From positions 868,001 through 932,000 of the forward strand of contig NZ_CP093384.1 in the NCBI RefSeq assembly GCF_022655055.1: DNA of 64,000 nucleotides. Reading direction: 5' to 3'. How positions within the stretch are numbered: position 1 is the stretch's first letter; the number at the start of each line of letters is the position of its first letter. This document shows positions 16,849 through 25,839 of the stretch, piece by piece. Below the pieces are notes generated by a model. It was given only the letters and a program-made list of their open reading frames with translations. It was not told where the DNA came from and ran no database searches. The DNA comes from Vagococcus sp. CY52-2 (lineage in GTDB: Bacteria; Bacillota; Bacilli; Lactobacillales; Vagococcaceae). Position numbers and translations under genes: made by a program.

Positions 16849-17916
16849 TTGAAAAAATTAACATTATTATTAAGTTTAAGTATTTTGTTTTTTGTTATTC
16901 CTTTAACATCTCTAGGACAAACATCTGATTCATTACCATTAGGTTTTAGTGTAGAACCTAGATTTCCTAAGAATCAAATAAATAAGGATATTGATTACTA
17001 CTACTTATTATTAAAACCAAATGAACAGCAAAAAGTATTAATAGATTTAACCAATACTAGTTCCGAAAAAAAAACAATAGATATCTCATTGCATTCCGCT
17101 AAAACAAATTCCAACGGCGTCGTAGAATATGGTGATTCTAAAATAAAAAAGGACGATTCTTTGAAAAATGATTTCACTCATATTGTCAGTGGTCCATCGA
17201 GTGTAGAATTAAATCCTCAAGAAAAAAAAACGATAGAATTAACGATTAAGATGCCTAAAAAACAGTTTGATGGCGTAGTATCTGGTGGTATCCAATTTAT
17301 GGAAAGAAATCAAAATAGAAAAGATCGGTCAAACAATAGAAAAGAAGGCTCAGTCATTTTTAATGAATATGTATATATCTATACAATGGTGTTAAAAGAG
17401 ACTGAGGTACAAGTAGAACCAAAATTAATTTTTAAAGGGATAGAGTATTTAGATAATAAACTTTATGTGAGTTATTCTAATGTAGCAGCAACCTATTTAT
17501 ATCATATGGATGCTGACATCAAGATAAGTAAAAAAGGTTATACCACTGCATTGTACGAAAAGAAACAATCCAATATGAAGATGGCACCTAATTCTAATAT
17601 TACTATTCCAGTGGAAATTTTAGATAATTATCTTGATTCTGGCATCTATACTGCGAGTATTTCTGTAAAAAATCAGGATGGTATAGAAGAAAAATGGCAT
17701 GAGGATTTTGAGGTTGATAAAGGTTTAGTAAAACTGTTGGGAGATAGTAATTCAACTTCTTCTCGTCATAAGAAAAAAAGCCATACCCTTCTTTATTTAT
17801 TATTATTTTTTATCAGTATGGTCATATTAATCGTCTTTTTTATTTTTAAAAGAATGGTAAAAATGAATTCCAAAACGTTTTTAAAGAATTCGTCTAAAAA
17901 ACGTAAAGGTAAGTAA
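16849..17916 (+). CDS. WxL-interacting protein (DUF916/DUF3324), second copy
   Basis: The 355-residue protein starts at TTG, eight bases after AAGGGGG; no ATG is as well placed. A signal peptide (about 1-23) leads to DUF916 (FSVEPRFPKNQ, YYYLLLKPNEQQ, HSAKTNSNGVVEYG) and DUF3324. A membrane helix (about 312-332) and a basic tail follow. It is clearly a paralogue of the protein at 11563, sharing the SAKTN.NGV.EYG and MKMAPNS-type motifs. It probably anchors the 940-residue WxL protein encoded just upstream. A terminator follows. Confidence 0.9.
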   Translation: MKKLTLLLSLSILFFVIPLTSLGQTSDSLPLGFSVEPRFPKNQINKDIDYYYLLLKPNEQQKVLIDLTNTSSEKKTIDISLHSAKTNSNGVVEYGDSKIKKDDSLKNDFTHIVSGPSSVELNPQEKKTIELTIKMPKKQFDGVVSGGIQFMERNQNRKDRSNNRKEGSVIFNEYVYIYTMVLKETEVQVEPKLIFKGIEYLDNKLYVSYSNVAATYLYHMDADIKISKKGYTTALYEKKQSNMKMAPNSNITIPVEILDNYLDSGIYTASISVKNQDGIEEKWHEDFEVDKGLVKLLGDSNSTSSRHKKKSHTLLYLLLFFISMVILIVFFIFKRMVKMNSKTFLKNSSKKRKGK

Positions 17917-17965
17917 CGTATTATAAAAAGATAATAGATAAAAATTAATTTGTTTAATTAGTAGG

Positions 17966-18006
17966 AAAAAGACCTAGAAGTGAGATATCTTCTAGGTCTT
18001 TTTCGT
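17966..18006 (+). terminator. Terminator of second WxL unit
   Basis: AAAAAGACCTAGAAG (17966-17980) and CTTCTAGGTCTTTTT (17989-18003) are perfect 15-bp arms around an 8-base loop. The flanking A- and T-runs make it a strong, possibly bidirectional terminator. Confidence 0.9.
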
Positions 18007-18094
18007 TAAACTAAACGTTTTTATTTTTTATAAAATTGAATTGTGGTGATATGTCATATAAGTATCATTGTTTTTTCTTAAAATCCCTATTACA

Positions 18095-18150
18095 ATGTAA
18101 GTATAACATTTAAGCATAATAACTGATTGTTAAGTTTATTAAATGTTATT
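18095..18150 (+). promoter_or_regulatory. Operator-like inverted repeat before the 1216-aa WxL gene
   Basis: ATAACATTTAA (18103-18113) and TTAAATGTTAT (18139-18149) are perfect 11-bp arms. The left arm lies in AAGTATAACATTTA, the same 14-mer found at 9121 ahead of the first WxL operon. It could be a shared promoter or regulator site. The rest of 18007-18209 is AT-rich and contains no ORF. Confidence 0.45.
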
Positions 18151-18209
18151 TTGGAGTTAATAATCTAAAAAAGAAGTGGAGGTTATTTGTAATATAAGGA
18201 GGATAAAAA

Positions 18210-21200
18210 ATGAGGAAAAAAGTTTGGTTGTTATGTTCTTTCCTATTGTTTTTTTTAGTTATGATAAGTGGAAGACTCGTTGAGGCAGAAAGTTCTGTTA
18301 ACGTATCTTCATCATTAAGACAAAATCAAGTAGTATCGAATAAGAAACAATTTGGAGGTTTACAAAATCTTAAGCAGTTTAGTTTAGATAAACAAGGGAA
18401 CGGAATTGTTGCTTATAATTTTGGTAAAAGTATGGAAGAGATCAAAGCGCTAAATGGTGATGAACAAGCGGCTAAAGAGATGATTTTATACGAGAGTGGC
18501 GCTACTGGTTATGGTTTGATGGGTGATGTGACAGACAAGATCGAAGTAGGAGACTTAGGTGATTTATTTTCTACATCTTTTAATGATTTGGCAGAACATC
18601 ATGTCACGTTAACGGTCCCAGCTGAGTATTCAGGTACTGGCAAAGCATTGTCTACTGATGTGATTATTTACACAGGGAAAGTGGCTAAGCCAACTACTTG
18701 GAACGAATTTGATACAGCTATTAGGGATCGCGATGTCACTGTTATTGACGTACAAAATTCTTTAAAAAATACAAGTAATGTAGGTAATGTTTCATTAGCT
18801 AATGCCAGAAAAGATTTTGTGTTACTTGGTAATGGTTATTCTATTGATTTTTTATTTGCTAGTTATGCTTGGAGAAATTTTAGAGGTCAAAGACTAAACG
18901 GAGCTTTGGTGACACCACATGCGATACTTGACAATTTAGATTTTTATGGCACTAATTATTACGGGCCTGTTTCTATGTTTGATACGACAAATTATGGAAC
19001 ATCGATTACATATCGTAATGTTTCGTATATTGGATCTCAAGTAACGGCAGCTTTTCAGGCTACTATAACGTTTGAAGGGAAAAATAGTGTATATACTAAA
19101 ACAGGTAGCTATACTTCTTTTGATGGAAGTTTTGTTCGTTTATCTCAAGATAATCAAGCTGGTATTGAAGCTCATACCTTACGCTTTTCTGATGGCTCAG
19201 AAAATACATTTACTACTGATAATGGCGATGCTGTTATTTTAGGTAGTTGGTATTCTGATCAAGAACCTGTGAGAAGTATTCAACCATCTATGGTTATTGG
19301 AAAAAATGCTAAAGTGACGTTGAAAACATTAGGGAATATCGGTGAAAATAATGACTATTATGTTTCCAATAGAGATCCTAATTTATATTCTGTGATTAAT
19401 ATTAATAGAAATGGTCGGATAGATGTTGGTGAAAATTCAACATTAGTGGCAGAAACGGCTGAAGGAACGACTAGGGTACCGGTAAGATTGGGGTATTATG
19501 ACAATTCCTATACCAGAGATTGGATTACGAGTGTTAATTTATCAAAAAATAGTCAATTTAATGTGAATATAAATGGACCTATTGCTAAGAGGCAAAATGG
19601 TACAGAAGAATATGCTGGTTTTATGTTAAAACAAAATTCTCAAATCAATGTTGGTGAAAATGCTAAACTAAATGTATCTGCTAGAAATATGACTACTGGA
19701 GCTCCTGTAATATCAATGGGAGTTAATTCAAAAATTAACGTAGCAGAATCAGGTAGTATGTTAATTAACAAAGATGGCGGTAGAGGGAACATCTTAAACT
19801 TAGGTGCCGATTCATTGTTTAATGTATCTGATGAAGGAAATGTAAAATTTGTTTCAGATGGTGAAGGAACCTCGACGGATTCCGTGATATACGGTGCTAA
19901 TAAATCTACCTTTATTATTGGTGAACGTGGTCTCTTTACTTCCCAAATAAAAAACGGTTCTGGTACAAGAACCATGTTAGATTTTGCTTCAGGGGCGAAT
20001 TTCAAATTTGCCAATGCTCGACGAATTGATTTAGATGTCCGCGGCAATGCTAATGCTTCTCTAATTGGTATGGCCACTGGTGACTTTTTAGCAGATATTC
20101 AAGCCGTAAAAGCTTGGACAAAAGAGGATGCGAGTCAATCAGATGATGATCCATCGTATGATTGGAGCCCAATGTATGGGGTAGATGTTCGCTATAACGG
20201 TAGTTCTCCTAGTAAAATTACTGCTAACAGTCTCACTTATAAAATGCGTGATGATTTTATCAAAAATTACAATACACAAAATATGTCACGTGTATTATTT
20301 GATTATATCCCAGATGTGCACATAGGACTTGATGAGCTCAGTGATAATCCTAAATTATCAAGTAGTCAAGTCTTTAAAGGTGTCATCAACAATGGCTCAA
20401 GTGTGGCCTTTTATAAAGTGGTTGATGAAAACGATCCAAGCAAGGACATTTTATTACCGAACGCAACCATTCCGTCTCCAGTAGAAGGAGAAGATAAAAA
20501 ATATCATGTTATTGCAGGTAATGATGGGACCTATGAATTTCCTGTTCCAGAGACGACAAAATTAGTCGCAGGGGATAAAATTAAGGCTTATGGGTTCTTA
20601 AATGCCAAAGATGATTATGTCATCAATACGGTTCAAGATAAGACACCGCCAACAGCGGAAGGCGCTCACTATTATTTACCTGTTCATGGGGAAACACCAG
20701 ATCCAAGTGTGTTAGTGACTAATGTCTCAGATACAAATCCTAATAATACACACTATACTTATCAATATAATGAAGCTAATCCAAAAGAAACGATTGATGC
20801 GTATATGAGTGAAATAGGAGACCACAAAGTCAAGGTTGATGTATCGGATGAAGCAGGTAATACAGCAACGATTGATACCACCCTTTCTGTGGTTGAGTCA
20901 AGTACTTATGTTTCTGGAGATGAGTTATCTATTTCATTTAAGGATTTACGTAATATGTCTGAAAAACAAATGAACGAGTACATCTTATCTAAAGGAAATA
21001 TATCTGCGTATAAATTGTTAAATGGTAAAAAAATTGATTTAAGTCAAGTTGTTTCTGTTAAAGATTTGGGTGGTTTAGCTGATATTGAACAGATCAAATC
21101 AACCCCTTATACTATTTCTTTAGTTGTTTCAGCAAAAGATGCCGGTGAAGGAGTTAGTGATGATATCACTGGTACTATGACGGTAAAAGTAACCGATATT

Positions 21201-21860
21201 GATGCTGTTTTAACCATCAGTTTCATCAATGAAGCAGGAAAAGTGTTAGATGATTATACCACGACAGTTAAAGCGCTAGTTGGTGATACACTTGATTTAA
21301 CTAAAGACACACATATCAAGACCCAACAAGAGTTACTTAAATCAAATGGGTACTTACTTGGTCGTGGTCCAGATCAAGAAACTGCCTTCAAGGTAACAGA
21401 TACGGAAATGACCCTTGTGTATTATGTAGAAGGGACTGTGATGATTCAATCGGTTCCAACGGTCTTAGATTTTGGAACAGTCAATTACATTGCGCGTCCT
21501 AATCGGGTTGAAAAACCAACCTATGATAAACCATTAGTTGTTAGTGACACACGAGCCAATGCGACAGATGGATGGATTATGTATGCCCAAATGAGCTCGC
21601 CACTTCAAACCACCGATGGAAAAGTATTAGAAGATGTTATTCATTATGTGTCTAATGGAAAAGATACTGTGTTATCTGAAAATTCCCAAGCTATTTTTAG
21701 TGATAAAGAAAACAAAGCAGGCATTTATGACATTAGTAATGGTTGGGGAGATAAGCCAAAATCTGATGGGATTAAATTAGAGTTAGGATCTTCAGGTGAT
21801 ATTCATACTGGTAGTTATACTGGCGAAATTACTTGGAAGATTATGGAAGGTCAACCTTAA
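18210..21860 (+). CDS. Giant WxL surface adhesin with pectate-lyase-like domain
   Basis: The 1216-residue protein has a signal peptide (about 1-27). A beta-helix-like region follows (about 160-640) with repeated N-x-x-I/V-N-V rungs and an opening (TTWNEFDTAIRDRDVTVIDV) typical of the pectate-lyase-like adhesive domain of surface proteins. Next come Ig-like segments (about 815-905, DEAGNTATIDTTLSV) and a MucBP-like segment (about 1010-1070). The C-terminal WxL domain carries DGWIMYAQM (about 1120) and ITWKIMEGQP at the end. It is secreted and probably adhesive, with no catalytic claim. It forms its own transcription unit with no DUF916 partner directly attached, so it may borrow one of the two upstream. 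Confidence 0.88.
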   Translation: MRKKVWLLCSFLLFFLVMISGRLVEAESSVNVSSSLRQNQVVSNKKQFGGLQNLKQFSLDKQGNGIVAYNFGKSMEEIKALNGDEQAAKEMILYESGATGYGLMGDVTDKIEVGDLGDLFSTSFNDLAEHHVTLTVPAEYSGTGKALSTDVIIYTGKVAKPTTWNEFDTAIRDRDVTVIDVQNSLKNTSNVGNVSLANARKDFVLLGNGYSIDFLFASYAWRNFRGQRLNGALVTPHAILDNLDFYGTNYYGPVSMFDTTNYGTSITYRNVSYIGSQVTAAFQATITFEGKNSVYTKTGSYTSFDGSFVRLSQDNQAGIEAHTLRFSDGSENTFTTDNGDAVILGSWYSDQEPVRSIQPSMVIGKNAKVTLKTLGNIGENNDYYVSNRDPNLYSVININRNGRIDVGENSTLVAETAEGTTRVPVRLGYYDNSYTRDWITSVNLSKNSQFNVNINGPIAKRQNGTEEYAGFMLKQNSQINVGENAKLNVSARNMTTGAPVISMGVNSKINVAESGSMLINKDGGRGNILNLGADSLFNVSDEGNVKFVSDGEGTSTDSVIYGANKSTFIIGERGLFTSQIKNGSGTRTMLDFASGANFKFANARRIDLDVRGNANASLIGMATGDFLADIQAVKAWTKEDASQSDDDPSYDWSPMYGVDVRYNGSSPSKITANSLTYKMRDDFIKNYNTQNMSRVLFDYIPDVHIGLDELSDNPKLSSSQVFKGVINNGSSVAFYKVVDENDPSKDILLPNATIPSPVEGEDKKYHVIAGNDGTYEFPVPETTKLVAGDKIKAYGFLNAKDDYVINTVQDKTPPTAEGAHYYLPVHGETPDPSVLVTNVSDTNPNNTHYTYQYNEANPKETIDAYMSEIGDHKVKVDVSDEAGNTATIDTTLSVVESSTYVSGDELSISFKDLRNMSEKQMNEYILSKGNISAYKLLNGKKIDLSQVVSVKDLGGLADIEQIKSTPYTISLVVSAKDAGEGVSDDITGTMTVKVTDIDAVLTISFINEAGKVLDDYTTTVKALVGDTLDLTKDTHIKTQQELLKSNGYLLGRGPDQETAFKVTDTEMTLVYYVEGTVMIQSVPTVLDFGTVNYIARPNRVEKPTYDKPLVVSDTRANATDGWIMYAQMSSPLQTTDGKVLEDVIHYVSNGKDTVLSENSQAIFSDKENKAGIYDISNGWGDKPKSDGIKLELGSSGDIHTGSYTGEITWKIMEGQP

Positions 21861-21872
21861 ATAAGTACATAT

Positions 21873-21907
21873 AAAATACCCTAAATATTTTTGGGGTATT
21901 TTTTTAT
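21873..21907 (+). terminator. Terminator of third WxL unit
   Basis: AAAATACCC and GGGGTATTTTTTT form a short hairpin with a long U-run directly after the 1216-residue gene. Confidence 0.85.
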
Positions 21908-22043
21908 AGTCATTTTTTAATCTAAAGTATGATGATTAAAATAAATTGAATGTTTCTGGATTAAACTATGAAAATTTAATGAATTTTATAATAAAGGGTG
22001 ATAAAATGGGAGGTAAGACAATCAATGTAAAGGGAGTGAGAAA

Positions 22044-23582
22044 GTGACCTTTTTTAAGAGAGCCTTGTTGAGCATCCAAAGACGAAAAGGAAAGTCATTG
22101 ATATTATTTTTGGTTATATTTATTTTAGGTAATTTAATGGCAGGGGCTATTGCGATTCAGCAGGCAACAAAGGGTGTTGAAACGAAGATAAAAACACAAT
22201 TAGGTGCAAATGCGACTGTATCATTTAATCAAGACAAGTTGCAAGATCTAGATGACTCATCTAGTCAAACGCTAGACATGAAAGAACCAACAGCTAAAGT
22301 CTATCAAGAAATAGGAGCATTAAAGCAAGTAAAGTTTTATGATTACTCCATTATAGATATGATGCAAACAAAGAAAATAAAAAATGTTGAACCATCTGAT
22401 GGAAGTTACAGTCGCAGTTACAATGGCTTATATTATTTTGATATTAAAGGGGCAAGTAGACCTGAGTTGATTGATGAACAATCAAAGAAAATAAGGTTAG
22501 TTGATGGTAGAAATTTTAATGAAGAGGACATAAAAAAAGGATCATCTGTTGCTATTATATCAAGTAAAGTAGCTAAAGAGAATAATCTTCATGTGGGAGA
22601 TAAAGCTGTTTTTGATCGCACAATTGAACAGTATAATCAAGGTGGTTCTGATGATAGCAATGACGTTGAAACAAAATCTAAAGATTATCCTGTTGAAATT
22701 ATTGGGTTATTTGATGTAAAAGAAGTAGAAGCAAAAAAATCAACTGGTAATTCACAAAAAGATAGTGAAAAGCAAATGAACCAAACAATTGATTTATATG
22801 ATAAATTAAACACTATTTATTTACCAAATCATTACATTGAAAAAACACAAGCTGAAATGCTAGAATTTACATACGATAATTTTCCAGATAATTTTTTAGA
22901 TGAAAATGAAAAAGTAATGGATAAAGAGACAGTATTAAAAGAATTTTCTTATAAAAATATTGTGGCAACCTATGTTCTTAATAAACCTGAGGAAATTGAA
23001 GATTTCCGATTGTTAGGAGATCAAATACTAAAAGACAATGGGTTGGATTATTATAAAATCGAAGCGAGTGCTGACCAATTTGATTCAATTGCTGGACCAA
23101 TTAAAGGAATGGCAAAAATTTCTAAAATCGTTTTAATGGCTTCTGTATTAGCCTCTATATTTATTATTACCTTGGTGACGATTCTTTTCTTAAGAGATAG
23201 AAAACATGAATTGGGCATTTACTTGTCATTGGGGGAAAAACGCCAAAAGATTGTGGGTCAAATTGTCGTTGAAGTGGTGTTAGTTGCGTTAGTTGCCATG
23301 ACATTATCTGTTTTTTCTGGTAATCTATTAGCGAAAGGTTTTTCTGATTCATTGATGAGGACACAGCAAAATAATTCGATAGACGATAATATGATGATGT
23401 ATGGCAGTCCAGTCGCTGACGTCGGTATCACAGAAGATGACGTCATGAGGTCATATGAAATAGCGTTAACACCATCATATATTGCATTATTTTATTTAAT
23501 TGGGTTGATTGTCGTATTATTATCAACGATTGTTCCTCTAGTCTATATCATGAGGCTGAATCCGAAAAAAATGATGATGTAA
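22044..23582 (+). CDS. FtsX-like ABC transporter permease (Vex/MacB type)
   Basis: The 512-residue permease has an N-terminal membrane helix (about 17-40), a large extracellular domain (about 45-350) and three C-terminal helices (about 365-388, 405-435, 480-502) typical of a single FtsX/MacB core. It resembles the Vex permeases of streptococci. Such transporters work as mechanotransmitters or exporters rather than importers. The GTG start follows AAGGGAG. It is the first gene of a three-gene unit, 12 bases before its ATPase, and no second permease is present, so a homodimer is expected. Confidence 0.85.
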   Translation: MTFFKRALLSIQRRKGKSLILFLVIFILGNLMAGAIAIQQATKGVETKIKTQLGANATVSFNQDKLQDLDDSSSQTLDMKEPTAKVYQEIGALKQVKFYDYSIIDMMQTKKIKNVEPSDGSYSRSYNGLYYFDIKGASRPELIDEQSKKIRLVDGRNFNEEDIKKGSSVAIISSKVAKENNLHVGDKAVFDRTIEQYNQGGSDDSNDVETKSKDYPVEIIGLFDVKEVEAKKSTGNSQKDSEKQMNQTIDLYDKLNTIYLPNHYIEKTQAEMLEFTYDNFPDNFLDENEKVMDKETVLKEFSYKNIVATYVLNKPEEIEDFRLLGDQILKDNGLDYYKIEASADQFDSIAGPIKGMAKISKIVLMASVLASIFIITLVTILFLRDRKHELGIYLSLGEKRQKIVGQIVVEVVLVALVAMTLSVFSGNLLAKGFSDSLMRTQQNNSIDDNMMMYGSPVADVGITEDDVMRSYEIALTPSYIALFYLIGLIVVLLSTIVPLVYIMRLNPKKMMM

Positions 23583-23594
23583 AGGAGCCAATCT

Positions 23595-24269
23595 ATGTCA
23601 ATCTTAAAAGCAAGTAAATTAAATTACTATTATCAAGATGGTGATACACGGCGCTTTATTTTAAAAAATATGAATGTCTCCTTTGAAAAAGGTCAATTTT
23701 ACAGCATTGTAGGGCAATCTGGGTCTGGTAAGACAACCTTTTTATCTCTTTTAGCCGGATTGGATAAACCACAGGGAGGACGTATTTTTTACGAGAAAAA
23801 AAATATAGAAAAAATAGGTTATGATGAATATCGTCGTGACTATATTAGTATTATCTTCCAACATTATAATTTAATTCCCTATTTAACAGCCGTTGAAAAT
23901 GTGTTGGTTCCAATGGCAATAACGGATAATAAATTGCCAGAAAATGAGGAAAAAGTAGCTATGAATCTATTAGATTATATGGGCATATCAAACGATAAAG
24001 CTAAACGATTGGTGACGCAATTGTCAGGTGGCGAACAACAGCGTGTGGCAATTGCTAGAGCGTTGGCAACAAACGTTGATGTTATTTTAGCTGATGAACC
24101 AACTGGTAATTTAGACGAAGAGATGGAACAAGAGATTGTGGAAATATTTAAAATGCTTGCTCACAAACATAATAAATGCGTGATTGTAGTTACTCACTCG
24201 CCGGAAATAGCATTGCAATCAGATCATTCCTATCTTCTTAGAAAAGGAGTTTTAAAAGAGAATGTCTGA
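23595..24269 (+). CDS. ABC transporter ATP-binding protein (partner of Vex-like permease)
   Basis: The 224-residue nucleotide-binding subunit has Walker A GQSGSGKT (about 39-46), Q-loop [11 protein letters not shown], signature LSGGEQQR (about 140-147), Walker [15 protein letters not shown] and the H-loop VTHSPE. The length and motifs are those of the MacB/LolD/FtsE-type ATPases that drive FtsX-fold permeases. GGAG precedes the start. Its 3' end overlaps the next gene by 8 bases, showing tight translational coupling with the PASTA protein. Confidence 0.93.
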   Translation: MSILKASKLNYYYQDGDTRRFILKNMNVSFEKGQFYSIVGQSGSGKTTFLSLLAGLDKPQGGRIFYEKKNIEKIGYDEYRRDYISIIFQHYNLIPYLTAVENVLVPMAITDNKLPENEEKVAMNLLDYMGISNDKAKRLVTQLSGGEQQRVAIARALATNVDVILADEPTGNLDEEMEQEIVEIFKMLAHKHNKCVIVVTHSPEIALQSDHSYLLRKGVLKENV

Positions 24270-25695
24270 CTTTCTATCAAATTTCGAACATGACAATTAT
24301 AAACAAATATTAAATGATAAAAAAAGTAAAAAAGAGGAACAATTAGAAGAGAATGCAGAATTAGAGGACGATTTATTATCTGATGACGTCGATGGCAACA
24401 AATCAGTCCTTCCAGAACATGAAGGAAAAATAAGACGAAAAAAAAAGAGAAAAAGAAAGAGCCAACCTATTCCTAACCAATCTATTGTTCCAATAGAGGA
24501 AGAATCACTTGAAGATGATATTGAAATCGATCCAGATTATCAGAGCAAACAAACTAAACGCAAAGCGGTGATTGGGGCTTCGGTTGTTGGTTTACTACTC
24601 ATTGGTTATATTATTTATTACCAGGTGACACGTGTAAGTGTTCCTAATTTTTCTGATAAAACGGTTGTTGATGCTAAAAACTGGGCATCAGAAAATAGAA
24701 TGAAGCCAAAAATCGAACAGGAGTATTCTACCAAAGTCGAAACAAATGGTGTGATTAGTCAATCTGTCGCACCAAATAAGAAATTAAAAAAAGGGTCTAA
24801 TATCACCTTTAAAGTCAGTGAAGGGGCTAATCCCAAAGAAAAAATCACGTTACCTGATTTTGAAAAAATGTCTAAATCAGAAGTTGAACAATGGATAAGT
24901 AAAAATAAAGCGGATAATGTTTCCCTTATTGATGAATACAATGATAAAGTTGACAAAGGTAAATTTATTAAGCTTGAATTTACAGACAAAGAAGTCACTA
25001 AGGAAAATTATTTACGACAAGATATCGCGAACGTTTATTTTTCTAAAGGAAAAGAAGTGTTTGAAAAAAATATTTCAGTCCCAGATTTTAGTAAGAAATC
25101 TAAAAGTGATGTAGAAGATTGGGCTAAGAAAAACGATATTAAAGTCGATTATAAAGAAGTGGACTCTGATAAAATTGAGGCTGGATTAGTTGTCTCTCAA
25201 ACAGTAGATCCTGATACTAAGATAGCTAAACAGGAGTCTATGAGTGTTTCTATCTCTGTTGGAAAAGCTGTCGTTGTGCCTAATTTTGCTAACTATTCAA
25301 TTGAAGAAGCAACCAATGCAACAAGTGATTTACAAGTTATGACGAAAGAAGCTTTTTCCGATAGTGTTCCTTTTGGCCAATTGATTTCTCAGTCTATTGA
25401 AGCCGGAAAAAAATTAACGGGAAATGATGAAAAAGCCGTCAATGTTGTTTATTCTTCTGGAAGACCATATATTAAATCATTCTTCGGTCAATTAGAAGGA
25501 GATATCCCTAAATTAATTTACGATAACTTTAATTCAAAAGGGGCTTGTGTCACGTATGAAGTCTATTATGTGGATTCAGATAAAGAAAAAGGCCAAATTG
25601 TTCATGCAAATGCTTATAATCAATATATCGCAACAAACGCTCATTTAGTATTTGCGATTAGTAATGGAAAATATGCATCCTTGCCTGGTGAGTGA
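24262..25695 (+). CDS. Single-pass membrane protein with PASTA-like repeats
   Basis: The 477-residue protein lacks a signal peptide. An acidic then basic cytosolic part (1-101) has no kinase motifs. One membrane helix follows (102-121). Then come PASTA-like repeats at about 126-187, 197-260, 272-334 and 338-398 and a divergent fifth at 405-469. Each starts with V-P-N/D-F and contains the G.V.SQS..P pattern in the clearer copies. In PASTA kinases and penicillin-binding proteins these modules sense or bind cell-wall material. Here the PASTA region is coupled to an ABC transporter by an 8-base gene overlap, which suggests it is a sensor, scaffold or substrate-delivery subunit. The role is not established. 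Confidence 0.85.
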   Translation: MSDFLSNFEHDNYKQILNDKKSKKEEQLEENAELEDDLLSDDVDGNKSVLPEHEGKIRRKKKRKRKSQPIPNQSIVPIEEESLEDDIEIDPDYQSKQTKRKAVIGASVVGLLLIGYIIYYQVTRVSVPNFSDKTVVDAKNWASENRMKPKIEQEYSTKVETNGVISQSVAPNKKLKKGSNITFKVSEGANPKEKITLPDFEKMSKSEVEQWISKNKADNVSLIDEYNDKVDKGKFIKLEFTDKEVTKENYLRQDIANVYFSKGKEVFEKNISVPDFSKKSKSDVEDWAKKNDIKVDYKEVDSDKIEAGLVVSQTVDPDTKIAKQESMSVSISVGKAVVVPNFANYSIEEATNATSDLQVMTKEAFSDSVPFGQLISQSIEAGKKLTGNDEKAVNVVYSSGRPYIKSFFGQLEGDIPKLIYDNFNSKGACVTYEVYYVDSDKEKGQIVHANAYNQYIATNAHLVFAISNGKYASLPGE

Positions 25696-25724
25696 TACAA
25701 ACCTGACTAAGACATAATACGACG

Positions 25725-25766
25725 ATTAAACTCCTAAGCTTTTCTAGTTAGGAGTTTAATTATTTG
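25725..25766 (+). terminator. Hairpin after the PASTA gene
   Basis: ATTAAACTCCTAA (25725-25737) and TTAGGAGTTTAAT (25748-25760) form a perfect 13-bp stem. The tail TATTTGTT is weakly U-rich. Confidence 0.7.
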
Positions 25767-25839
25767 TTAAGAAGCTTTAAATTTGCCGAAAAAATCTATA
25801 CAATAATGGAAGAAATCATGAAAAGAGAGAGTAAATATA

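Noticed and set aside
19640-20077. 145-codon reverse frame within the giant WxL gene
   Set aside because: Antisense to a continuous beta-helix region; composition is that of a shadow frame.
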